This document shows positions 1 through 5,608 of a stretch of 6,243 nucleotides of DNA, in pieces. A model generated the notes under the pieces. The model saw only the letters and a list, made by a program, of their open reading frames with translations. It was not told the DNA's origin and ran no database searches. This DNA is from Bacteroidota bacterium (GTDB lineage: Bacteria > Bacteroidota > Bacteroidia > Bacteroidales > PUMT01): NCBI GenBank assembly GCA_003567115.1, contig PXAP01000325.1, forward strand, positions 1 to 6,243, given 5' to 3'. Numbering within the stretch: the stretch's first letter is position 1; the number at the start of each line of letters is the position of its first letter. Both the position numbers and the translations under genes were made by a program.

Positions 1-288
1 AAGGGCTGAGGGGATGGTAAAATATAGTACAAGAGCGGGTGCATAATTGGCCAGCCTTCTTAGTAACTGGTGCTCAAGGATTAATTCACCCCATTCGGTT
101 TTGGTTTTCCGTATCCAGCGTCGTATATAGACCAGCAATAATTTTTTTGTTATGAAATTTGCCAGGTAGGCCAGAAAAATAATCAGTCCGATTATGATAA
201 CGGTCCTGAGTAATGTAGCATATTCCTCCGGCAAACCGATATTAATAAACCAATCCCTTATTAATTCACCAATCTGGATTATAATCAT
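1..288 (-). CDS. Mechanosensitive ion channel (MscS/YbdG-like), N-terminal part, cut by window edge
   Basis: The reading frame is open from an ATG at 288 to the left edge, giving 96 residues with no stop. The protein begins MIIIQIGELIRDWFINIGLP, then has a transmembrane helix at about residues 28-47 (RTVIIIGLIIFLAYLANFIT). A basic loop follows with KTKTEWGELILEHQLLRRLA, and a second hydrophobic segment starts near residue 82 (YAPALVLYF). A first helix followed by a W-x-x-LI-x-x-x-LL-RLA-x-x-x-PALV stretch is how YbdG-type members of the MscS family begin. Such channels sit in the inner membrane and release solutes during osmotic downshock. The pore helix and the beta domain that would prove the family lie outside the window, so the name rests on N-terminal resemblance. 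No Shine-Dalgarno sequence is seen. An ATG at 298 is out of frame and closes quickly, so 288 is the best start. Confidence 0.68.
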   Translation of the reverse strand, partial: MIIIQIGELIRDWFINIGLPEEYATLLRTVIIIGLIIFLAYLANFITKKLLLVYIRRWIRKTKTEWGELILEHQLLRRLANYAPALVLYFTIPSAL

Positions 289-335
289 TGTACTTCATCT
301 GTTTTTTACGGTTGTTACAGGCGCTTAAAAGGCCA

Positions 336-545
336 TTAATAATAACATGTTAAATATATTTTTTGAACTTTGAACTTCACTTTCCCCGAAGGGATTTTTT
401 CCAAAAGTGAAAAACGCAGATTCCTGAAATATAATCCCAAAATAAATACAAATAATCCGAATATTGATATCGCAAAGAGAACACTGGTCAAAATTTCGTT
501 CAATATTTTGGGTAATACCTTATTTTCATTTAGGTTTGGGTACAT
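336..545 (-). CDS. Possible small single-span membrane protein (doubtful)
   Basis: This is a 69-codon frame whose product has one strong hydrophobic helix at about residues 19-40 (LTSVLFAISIFGLFVFILGL is its core), then a basic tail rich in Lys and Phe. Codon choice looks plausible for a real gene. It lies 47 bp upstream of the channel gene on the same strand, so the two could be co-transcribed. Against it, the frame spans the promoter at 507-538 that serves the opposite-strand sigma factor gene, no ribosome binding site or promoter is seen for it, and no family is recognised. It could equally be an A/T-rich intergenic stretch that is open by chance. Confidence 0.27.
   Translation of the reverse strand: MYPNLNENKVLPKILNEILTSVLFAISIFGLFVFILGLYFRNLRFSLLEKIPSGKVKFKVQKIYLTCYY
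507..538 (+). promoter_or_regulatory. Bacteroidota-type promoter of the sigma factor gene
   Basis: TTTG at 507-510 and TAGGTTTG at 531-538 match the -33 (TTTG) and -7 (TAnnTTTG) consensus of the primary Bacteroidota sigma factor exactly, with a 20-nt spacer inside the known range. Transcription would begin around 542-547. That places the TTG at 552 almost on the transcript end and supports the GTG at 573 as the working start. Confidence 0.7.
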
Positions 546-572
546 TATTTTTTGTTCCCAAATCAGCGGCCG

Positions 573-1193
573 GTGGAAAAGTATTCTGACAAGACCATTC
601 TGACTGGTATCAAAAGCAGAAAAAACAGTATACTGGAATACCTTTACTCAGAGTATTATCCTCAGGTTAAACGTATTGTGTTAAAACATGGAGGTCAGGA
701 ACAGGATGCAATGGACCTCTTCCAGGAAGCATTGATAATAATTTTTAAGCGGCTGACACAAAACGAGCTGGTAATAAAATCTTCATTTCACAATTATTTC
801 ATTGTTCTTTGCAGGTTCATCTGGTTTCGCCAGAAAAATATAAATATCAGCTATGATACCGGCGAACAACCCGATGAGTCCACTTTGAATAATAAACCGA
901 ATACAGATACTTTACCGGAAGGGGTTGAAATAAAAGTGTACCATGAATACATTTCCAACCAGAATGAAAAAATATACCAGAGGCATTACAGAAAATTATC
1001 AGGAGATTGCAAAAGGGTGTTAAAAATGTATTTCAGAAAGAAATCTTTCAGGCAAATAGCAAAAAAAATGGAATATTCCGGTGAGGATTACGCAAGAAGA
1101 AAAAAATATCTCTGTATGCAACAACTCATGAAAATGATAAGCCGGGATCCCGAATATATAGAACTTAAAAAACACATAAAACCTGAACACTGA
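573..1193 (+). CDS. RNA polymerase sigma factor, sigma-70 family (ECF-like)
   Basis: The gene encodes a 206-residue alternative sigma factor that would bind core RNA polymerase and direct it to a specific promoter set. Region 2 covers about residues 19-88: ILEYLYSEYYPQVKRIVLKH, then the acidic core-binding stretch QDAMDLFQEALIIIFKRL, then FHNYFIVLCRFIWFRQ. A variable acidic linker follows. Region 4 covers about 136-191 and contains the helix-turn-helix, with LSGDCKRVLKMYF and SFRQIAKKMEYSGEDYARRK. GTG at 573 is chosen because the protein then opens with EKYSDKTILTGI, the usual N-terminus of this Bacteroidota group, and because it gives a roughly 30-nt leader after the promoter. A TTG at 552 would add seven residues, and an in-frame stop at 531 rules out anything longer. 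No anti-sigma gene is directly adjacent. The nearest anti-sigma-like protein is the one starting at 5609. The gene converges on the CHAT gene. Confidence 0.88.
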   Translation: MEKYSDKTILTGIKSRKNSILEYLYSEYYPQVKRIVLKHGGQEQDAMDLFQEALIIIFKRLTQNELVIKSSFHNYFIVLCRFIWFRQKNINISYDTGEQPDESTLNNKPNTDTLPEGVEIKVYHEYISNQNEKIYQRHYRKLSGDCKRVLKMYFRKKSFRQIAKKMEYSGEDYARRKKYLCMQQLMKMISRDPEYIELKKHIKPEH

Positions 1194-1204
1194 AACAGGC
1201 AAAG

Positions 1205-1236
1205 TGCGGGATCCGGATCAAAGATCAATCCCTGCA
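1205..1236 (+). terminator. Imperfect hairpin between the two convergent genes
   Basis: TGC-GGGAT at 1205-1212 pairs with ATCCC-(T)-GCA at 1228-1236. An inner GATC/GATC stem (1216-1219 with 1223-1226) closes an AAA loop. It starts 12 bp after the sigma factor stop, where a terminator is expected, but no T-tract follows on either strand. A second, weaker A/T hairpin, TAAAGA-TTT-TCTTTA, lies at 1284-1298 on the CHAT side. Termination here is inferred from position and pairing only. Nothing else is seen in the 146-bp gap. Confidence 0.33.
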
Positions 1237-1339
1237 ACCTGTAAATCTTATTTGTGAGATGCACTATTCATGTAAATTCATATTAAAGATTTTCTTTACT
1301 GAGCTGTATTGCCTGATATCTGGGGACTCTTATGGAAAT

Positions 1340-4150
1340 TCAGCCGGACAATCTCCGGAAAGGTCCCAGCCAGAGTACCATGATCATGACCAGTAAAAGC
1401 AGTGAAAAAGTGAAGATTTGATAATACTGCCTGAAAGAACTGAATATTTCTTCGGTGTTACCAATACAAACATAAGCACCCCAAAAATAGGGGTGAGCCC
1501 TGAGCATATCGGTTTTTTCGATAAAATCAAGCCTGGCAAGCCGTAATGCCTCATCTTTCCTGTACCCCTTTAAAAGATAATTGTAAAAGCTTATCATGAT
1601 TTCCGCTCCCGATTTGTCTTCTATCTCCCAGTTGGTCATAATAATTGACGGCACCCCCGAATAAAGGAATCCGCGGGCAAGACTCATTACTCCTTCCCCC
1701 CGGTTAAGTGTCCCGTATCCGCTCAGGCATGAACTCAGCACGGCAAGATGTGCATTCAGCCGGAGATTATATACCTCGTAGGTGTTGAGAAACCCGTCCT
1801 CTCCATCATTTTCAGTCTCTGCAAAAACAAGTTTCGAGAACATCGGATTCTCATCATCAATTATGGTATGCATTGCCAGGTGCAGCAGCGAGTATTCCCC
1901 GGCCATCTGTTTGAAATTCTCCTCAGTTGCCTCTTTATCAAGCAGAACATCACCGTTCATCATGTCTGCAATCATAACCGCCTCTTCCCTGGCACCGGGA
2001 AGAGGAACAAGTTTGTCACGGTAATACTGTCTTAAATTCAAATTTTCCCGGGGAGGTAATTCTGAATATTCATACCCTGGAGCCATAGCCAGCATTCTTC
2101 CTGATCCGTCTGATCGTTTATTCAGACTCTCCTGCCACAGGGTGGCTGAATAATTGTAGGAAACAATATAGTCCTTTAAAAGATAGGGCAGCTCCTTGTA
2201 ATTAATGTTGCCACTATTGATATCGGAAGACAACAGCAGCTCAAAGGGAAGATAGGTAAGCAATTTATCGGGAATGACAATCAGGCGCCTGTTAATTATA
2301 TCATTTTCCACCGGGGCAACAAGAGTATTGTAAAAATACCGGGATGAGTTTATAAAGGATTGATAATCATCATACACCTGTCTGTCTGTATTCCCGCTGG
2401 TAAGAACACCCAGCAGCTTTTCCAGATTCTTCTCCGCCAGTCCCCCGGTACCTATACAATAAAACTCCTTACCACGGTTGGTGATGGTAAACACATAAAC
2501 AAGTGAATCATCGTAAACATATGATACAAGCGCATCACGGTTACCGATCTCTTTCATTACCCGGTCAGCTCCTGAAATATCCTGAGAATATTTCAAAGCG
2601 AAATATTCCGGATACTCCTCTTCAAGCTGCCCGATCAGGTTCCTCCACTCCAGCTCCAGTGAAAAAATCCTTTCCTGCCATACAGTAATCTTTTCATCAT
2701 CTGCATCAACATTCCTCTGCTCTTCATAAATCAACTCCCGGTAGGCGGCAATACCTCTTTTGAGATTATCTTCCTTTTCCAGTAAATCCTGCGGAACCCC
2801 GCCAAAGGTTCTGGCTTCCACATCTCTTATCGAGGCAAGCAGGCTGGCTGCCTTGCTTCTTTCAGAAAACAGGAAGGCTTCCTCCATGAAAACCTTTTCT
2901 CCGGTTAACTGATATAATTTCCATGCAACATTAATTGCCTGCATATAGGTTTCATGTTCATTTTCCGAAAGAAGAATACGACTTTCTTCGGTGTGATGCC
3001 CCATGCGTATCCTGTCAATAAATGCCATGGCCGATTTGTATGCAGTCAGGCTTTTCTCCAGATCGGCTCTTTTATCATCATCGCCCGGAATCAAATTAAA
3101 GATGTAAGCTTTGTGCTTAAGACTGGCCAGCATATAATCCAGCGAAAAAGCATGATCCTCCCCGCCGGGATTATCGCTTATGTCTGCCGAATTGAACGAT
3201 TCACTGTTTGCAATTATCGATTCGTGGTAATACTGCAAAGCAGCGGTTAAATTTCCTGTCACCTCATAATAATGCCCAATATTCATCAGCGTGCGGGCAA
3301 TATGATGTCCTTTGTTTCCGTAGACTGTCCGGTAGATTTCCAGGGCTCTCAGCAGCATCTCATAACCCCGCTCAAACTCACCGGCATTGGTGATCAGAAA
3401 ATTTCCGTAATTCATCAGATTGGTTGCAAGATAAGGATGATTCCTGCCCCAGTTTTCCGAGATGATATCCAATGCCATGCGGTAATACTTACCGGCCATT
3501 TCAATATCTCCTGTTTCCCTGTAACAATTGGCAAGATTTCCTGCCGGAATCGCAATCAGAGGAGGATCTGTCTTCTTTCGTATATCTATGCAATTATAAA
3601 AGAACTCCTTTGCCCGATCATAGTCCCCGCTCCTCTCATAAGCAATACCCATGTTGTTGTAAAGGGTGGCAGCCCACTCTTCCCTGTTATTTTTCAGAAA
3701 GATACGCAGTGCATTGTTATAATAGGATAGTGCAGTGCTGATATCCCTTTTATCCCTCAATATATTACCGTGATTCTGATAAACGGCCCCCAGAGGTGAA
3801 TAATCAGGTCCGTGGTGATCAAGAAAGATAAAAGCAGCTGTATCATAATACTGAATTGCCTCATCAATGTTATTCAGTCTGCGGCTTAAAGCTCCAAGAT
3901 TGGAATAGGTACTGGCCATGTCGCCGGTCAGTGAGCCCTGCTCCTGCTTTTCTATTTCAAGTGATCTTTTAAATAAAGTTCCGGCCCGCCCAAAATCACC
4001 GGCCAGGTAACTGGCAACTCCAAGATCATTGTAATAACGGCCGGAATCAACCGGGCTCTCCTGCCGGGTATTTTTAAAATTAATTGCTGCTGCACTGATT
4101 TCAGCAATCCCCGGAGGAAAAACAAGCAGTATTATAATGACATATTTCAT
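1340..4150 (-). CDS. TPR-CHAT domain protein, predicted membrane-anchored extracytoplasmic protease
   Basis: The gene encodes 936 residues. An N-terminal signal peptide (MKYVIIILLVFPPGIAEISA, likely cut near residue 22) leads into at least seven TPR repeats at about 37-317, with clear units at 37-70, 79-112, 121-154, 161-193, 201-233, 242-276 and 285-317. A helical linker runs from 337 to about 520 and includes the FSERSKAASLLASI segment common in this family. The CHAT domain spans about 600-900. CHAT is a caspase/separase-like cysteine peptidase fold. The expected catalytic pair is visible: His761 in LLHLAMHT and Cys808 in VLSSCLSGYG, followed by the conserved GEGVMSLARGFLYSGVPSII and HPYFWGAYVCIG blocks. 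A transmembrane helix at about 911-929 and a basic tail (FRRLSG) end the protein. With the signal peptide, this places the protease on the outer face of the inner membrane. TPRs usually bind the partner or trigger. The substrate is unknown. Confidence 0.92.
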   Translation of the reverse strand: MKYVIIILLVFPPGIAEISAAAINFKNTRQESPVDSGRYYNDLGVASYLAGDFGRAGTLFKRSLEIEKQEQGSLTGDMASTYSNLGALSRRLNNIDEAIQYYDTAAFIFLDHHGPDYSPLGAVYQNHGNILRDKRDISTALSYYNNALRIFLKNNREEWAATLYNNMGIAYERSGDYDRAKEFFYNCIDIRKKTDPPLIAIPAGNLANCYRETGDIEMAGKYYRMALDIISENWGRNHPYLATNLMNYGNFLITNAGEFERGYEMLLRALEIYRTVYGNKGHHIARTLMNIGHYYEVTGNLTAALQYYHESIIANSESFNSADISDNPGGEDHAFSLDYMLASLKHKAYIFNLIPGDDDKRADLEKSLTAYKSAMAFIDRIRMGHHTEESRILLSENEHETYMQAINVAWKLYQLTGEKVFMEEAFLFSERSKAASLLASIRDVEARTFGGVPQDLLEKEDNLKRGIAAYRELIYEEQRNVDADDEKITVWQERIFSLELEWRNLIGQLEEEYPEYFALKYSQDISGADRVMKEIGNRDALVSYVYDDSLVYVFTITNRGKEFYCIGTGGLAEKNLEKLLGVLTSGNTDRQVYDDYQSFINSSRYFYNTLVAPVENDIINRRLIVIPDKLLTYLPFELLLSSDINSGNINYKELPYLLKDYIVSYNYSATLWQESLNKRSDGSGRMLAMAPGYEYSELPPRENLNLRQYYRDKLVPLPGAREEAVMIADMMNGDVLLDKEATEENFKQMAGEYSLLHLAMHTIIDDENPMFSKLVFAETENDGEDGFLNTYEVYNLRLNAHLAVLSSCLSGYGTLNRGEGVMSLARGFLYSGVPSIIMTNWEIEDKSGAEIMISFYNYLLKGYRKDEALRLARLDFIEKTDMLRAHPYFWGAYVCIGNTEEIFSSFRQYYQIFTFSLLLLVMIMVLWLGPFRRLSG

Positions 4151-4230
4151 TCGTATAAAGTAGAGTTAGCAATTTACTTAACAATGTTTTACGAATTCAT
4201 GATTAGGATATTCTGCTTTTCAATCCATGG

Positions 4231-4281
4231 AACCCCCATGCTTTATACATATCTTTTTGTGTGCTTTAGCTCATGGGGGTT
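4231..4281. repeat. 10-bp perfect inverted repeat, REP-like palindrome
   Basis: AACCCCCATG at 4231-4240 pairs perfectly with CATGGGGGTT at 4272-4281. An outer G·T pair and G-C pair can extend the stem. The 31-nt loop contains a second TGCTTTA, so this 7-mer occurs at both sides of the loop (4239-4245 and 4262-4268). Flanking genes point away from it on both sides, so it is not an ordinary gene terminator. A repeated intergenic palindrome or a structured leader of the CHAT transcript are both possible. Confidence 0.5.
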
Positions 4282-4315
4282 TCATCTGTTTATAATATTA
4301 CTTCTGTCTTATGTT

Positions 4316-4346
4316 ACCGGGTAACAATCCGGAAAACCCGGTTTTT
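4316..4346 (+). terminator. Terminator-like hairpin with T-run, no gene upstream
   Basis: ACCGGGT at 4316-4322 and ACCCGGT at 4336-4342 form a perfect 7-bp stem with a 13-nt loop. A run of five T (4342-4346) starts at the base of the stem. This is the form of an intrinsic terminator reading rightward. No rightward gene ends here, because the nearest gene on the left is the leftward CHAT gene. It could therefore end a short untranslated transcript or simply be a repeat. Confidence 0.4.
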
Positions 4347-4391
4347 CAATTCCGATGAATGTCACATCCAATAAATATTGCTATAAGAGCC

Positions 4392-4503
4392 AATAACTTG
4401 CATGTGAGATCGACCGAAGGTCAAACCCGCCATGCTTAAACATGCTCGTTTATGCTAAAATTTTAAACATGGCTCGTTTCATATGCTCAACTGCCAAGTT
4501 ATT
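4392..4503. repeat. Composite palindromic element with AATAACTTG ends
   Basis: The 112-bp element is bounded by AATAACTTG (4392-4400) and its exact reverse complement CAAGTTATT (4495-4503). A second inner pair, TGAG (4405-4408) and CTCA (4486-4489), continues the stem. Inside lies an imperfect direct repeat: TTAAACATGCTCGTTTATGC (4436-4455) and a diverged copy, with three inserted bases, at 4463-4486. The architecture resembles a REP/MITE-like non-coding element. No transposase is present, so any mobility would have to be supplied in trans. Confidence 0.5.
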
Positions 4504-4778
4504 ATTTATTTGGTAAATATAAAAATTCCAGGGAATTATCCCATAATACCGGCTATTATACAGAATATTTCATGGAAACTCCTGCACCGGGCAAAAAATT
4601 ATTAAAAAATTTTCAATTTTTTTAAAGTTTTAAAAATGTGTTGATTACATATGCCATTATTTTAAAATTATCTGAAAACTATTTTTAAGGCATTGTCACA
4701 TTTTTCCGGTTTATGTACCTCATAGTAACAGACAATCAATCTTAAAACATATAAAACTAACCCTAAAACAATATCATC

Positions 4779-4931
4779 ATGAAAACCCAGGAAAATTTTA
4801 TCAGCTTTTTAATGGAATCAGATAACCTGTTGAACAAACATGAAATGAACTCCATCCGCGGAGGAAGCAACGGCGGAGGAACAACGCCGATTGATGAGGA
4901 TATTCTTTTGAGATCTGAAGATAATGATTAG
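4779..4931 (+). CDS. Double-glycine leader precursor peptide (candidate secreted or RiPP-type peptide)
   Basis: ATG at 4779 to TAG at 4929-4931 gives 50 residues, beginning MKTQENFISFLMESDNLLNK and then HEMNSIRGG. Counting back from Gly29, the leader has Gly-2, Ile-4, Met-7, Glu-8 and Leu-12. This is the classic GG-leader pattern recognised by C39 peptidase/ABC exporters, and the EM-x-x-I-x-GG form is common in Bacteroidota natural-product precursors. Cleavage after Gly29 would release a 21-residue core, SNGGGTTPIDEDILLRSEDN plus a final Asp. The core has no Cys but has two adjacent Thr (35-36), and Asp/Glu make up about a third of it. No modifying enzyme or exporter lies in the window. The 5' context is A/T rich with no Shine-Dalgarno sequence, like the next gene. 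The gene sits between the divergent CHAT protease and an anti-sigma-like membrane protein. The gene call is fairly firm; the peptide's function is unknown. Confidence 0.72.
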   Translation: MKTQENFISFLMESDNLLNKHEMNSIRGGSNGGGTTPIDEDILLRSEDND

Positions 4932-4940
4932 CTTGAAATC

Positions 4941-4994
4941 AACCCCGGGGAAATAGTATCTGAAATTGAATTACAGTTCTTTAAATCCGGGGTT
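4941..4994 (+). repeat. 8-bp inverted repeat just after the peptide gene
   Basis: AACCCCGG at 4941-4948 is the exact reverse complement of CCGGGGTT at 4987-4994, with a 38-nt loop. It begins 9 bp after the stop of the small peptide gene, so it would form in the 3' part of that transcript. There is no T-run after it. Confidence 0.4.
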
Positions 4995-4998
4995 AACA

Positions 4999-5030
4999 GC
5001 CAGTTCCCATGAATTCGCAGGGAACTGTGC
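4999..5030 (+). repeat. Strong stem-loop downstream of the peptide gene
   Basis: CAGTTCCC at 5001-5008 pairs perfectly with GGGAACTG at 5020-5027 across an 11-nt loop. GC at 4999-5000 and GC at 5029-5030 extend the stem past a single-T bulge. No T-run follows, so it is not a typical intrinsic terminator, but it could protect or fold the 3' end of the peptide mRNA. Confidence 0.45.
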
Positions 5031-5147
5031 CGGATAGCCAGAGCAGCTCTCAGCCTGCTACACAAGAAAAGATATGCAGGTATAAACATCTTAGGGATTT
5101 TTAAGTGTGAAAGTATAAATTGCCCCGGAGACATATGATAGCTATAT

Positions 5148-5164
5148 GCCGGATATAATCCGGC
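5148..5164. repeat. Compact 7-bp hairpin
   Basis: GCCGGAT at 5148-5154 and ATCCGGC at 5158-5164 form a perfect stem with an ATA loop. No T-tract follows on either strand. Confidence 0.4.
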
Positions 5165-5222
5165 TGCCGGGCAAAATTCAGGCGCGTGAAAAGGTACAAC
5201 GATATTTGTGGTCCCGGACGAT

Positions 5223-5236
5223 TTACCAATTGGTAA
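5223..5236. promoter_or_regulatory. 14-bp perfect palindrome, possible operator
   Basis: TTACCAATTGGTAA reads the same on both strands with no spacer, as expected for the binding site of a dimeric regulator. It lies about 370 bp before the TPR membrane protein gene and 290 bp after the peptide gene. No promoter is identified next to it, so a regulatory role is a guess. Confidence 0.25.
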
Positions 5237-5264
5237 GAAAACGCGGCAGATGAATTTTAAAAAT

Positions 5265-5297
5265 GCTAATAACTTGTTTTGAGCAAGGTGACCGGAA
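5265..5297 (+). repeat. Second copy of the GCYAATAACTTG repeat end
   Basis: GCTAATAACTTG at 5265-5276, then TGAG at 5280-5283 and ACCGGAA at 5291-5297, reproduces the left end of the element at 4392-4503. That end reads GCCAATAACTTG, then TGAG, then ACCGAAG. No matching right end is seen nearby, so this looks like a single or partial unit. Confidence 0.45.
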
Positions 5298-5608
5298 ATG
5301 AAATAAACCTGAAATTAAAGACAGGTCTGTGCATGCAAATTGAACCTGGAACTTAACCGGTACTTATGGTACTCATAATGTGATAGTATTGATTGTGTTG
5401 AAGTTGATAACGTTGGTGTTGATGATCCTGTTATTATTATGGCGATTCGGTTATCATTGCTGTAAGCCGGTTCAGATGCCACCGGAATTACTGAGATAAT
5501 TTCATAAAACAGGGGAAAATTATAAACTGATGTTAAAAAACAAAACCAAAAATCAAGCAAAGCAGTTCGTTAAAATTAATAAATAATTCCATAATAAATA
5601 ATAATATC

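Larger units (their letters stand above)
4151..4778. other. Divergent intergenic region with repeats and no convincing gene
   Basis: This 628-bp gap lies between the CHAT gene (leftward) and the small peptide gene (rightward), so it should carry both promoters. No exact TTTG/TAnnTTTG pair is found before either gene. It holds, in order, a 10-bp inverted repeat (4231-4281), a hairpin with a T-run (4316-4346), a composite palindromic element (4392-4503) and a very A/T-rich block (about 4591-4640). The A/T-rich block contains the stem AAAAAATT-TTC-AATTTTTT at 4604-4622. The last 140 bp are A/T rich and end in a purine-poor leader before the ATG. I see no tRNA, riboswitch or protein-coding frame here. 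Confidence 0.6.
4932..5608. other. Stem-loop-rich intergenic region with no convincing gene
   Basis: The 677-bp gap between the peptide gene and the TPR membrane protein holds two or three GC-rich stem-loops directly after the peptide stop (4941-5164). After them come a 14-bp palindrome (5223-5236), a copy of the AATAACTTG motif (5268-5297) and a GTTGAT-rich tract (about 5380-5445). The final stretch before the 5609 start is very A/T rich. Minus-strand frames here (4928-5134, 5315-5560) have no recognisable protein features. No exact Bacteroidota promoter was found before 5609. Confidence 0.55.

Noticed and set aside
384..400. TCCC-CGAA-GGGA followed by six T, resembling an intrinsic terminator
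   Set aside because: The stem is only 4 bp and no rightward gene ends before it.
370..603. Plus-strand 77-codon frame overlapping the sigma factor start
   Set aside because: It contains the sigma promoter and runs into the sigma gene in another frame, and its product has no recognisable features.
1020..1202. Minus-strand 60-codon frame
   Set aside because: It is opposite region 4 of the sigma factor, which is clearly the coding strand.
1748..3741. Several plus-strand frames of 61-152 codons (1748-2035, 1782-2024, 2503-2688, 2954-3250, 3208-3393, 3272-3730, 3472-3741)
   Set aside because: All lie opposite the TPR-CHAT gene, whose domains run unbroken through the region. Their products show no domain or sensible composition.
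4932..5012. 26 in-frame codons after the peptide stop, suggesting readthrough to a longer peptide
   Set aside because: The stretch ends at a TGA after ordinary sequence, covers the stem-loop arms and has no motif. An opening of this length is expected by chance.
4928..5134. Minus-strand 68-codon frame
   Set aside because: It overlaps the stem-loop cluster, so its openness may come from the palindromic sequence, and its product resembles nothing known to me.
5315..5560. Minus-strand 81-codon frame
   Set aside because: It is built on low-complexity Ser/Thr-rich text opposite the GTTGAT tract, with no start signal or family resemblance.
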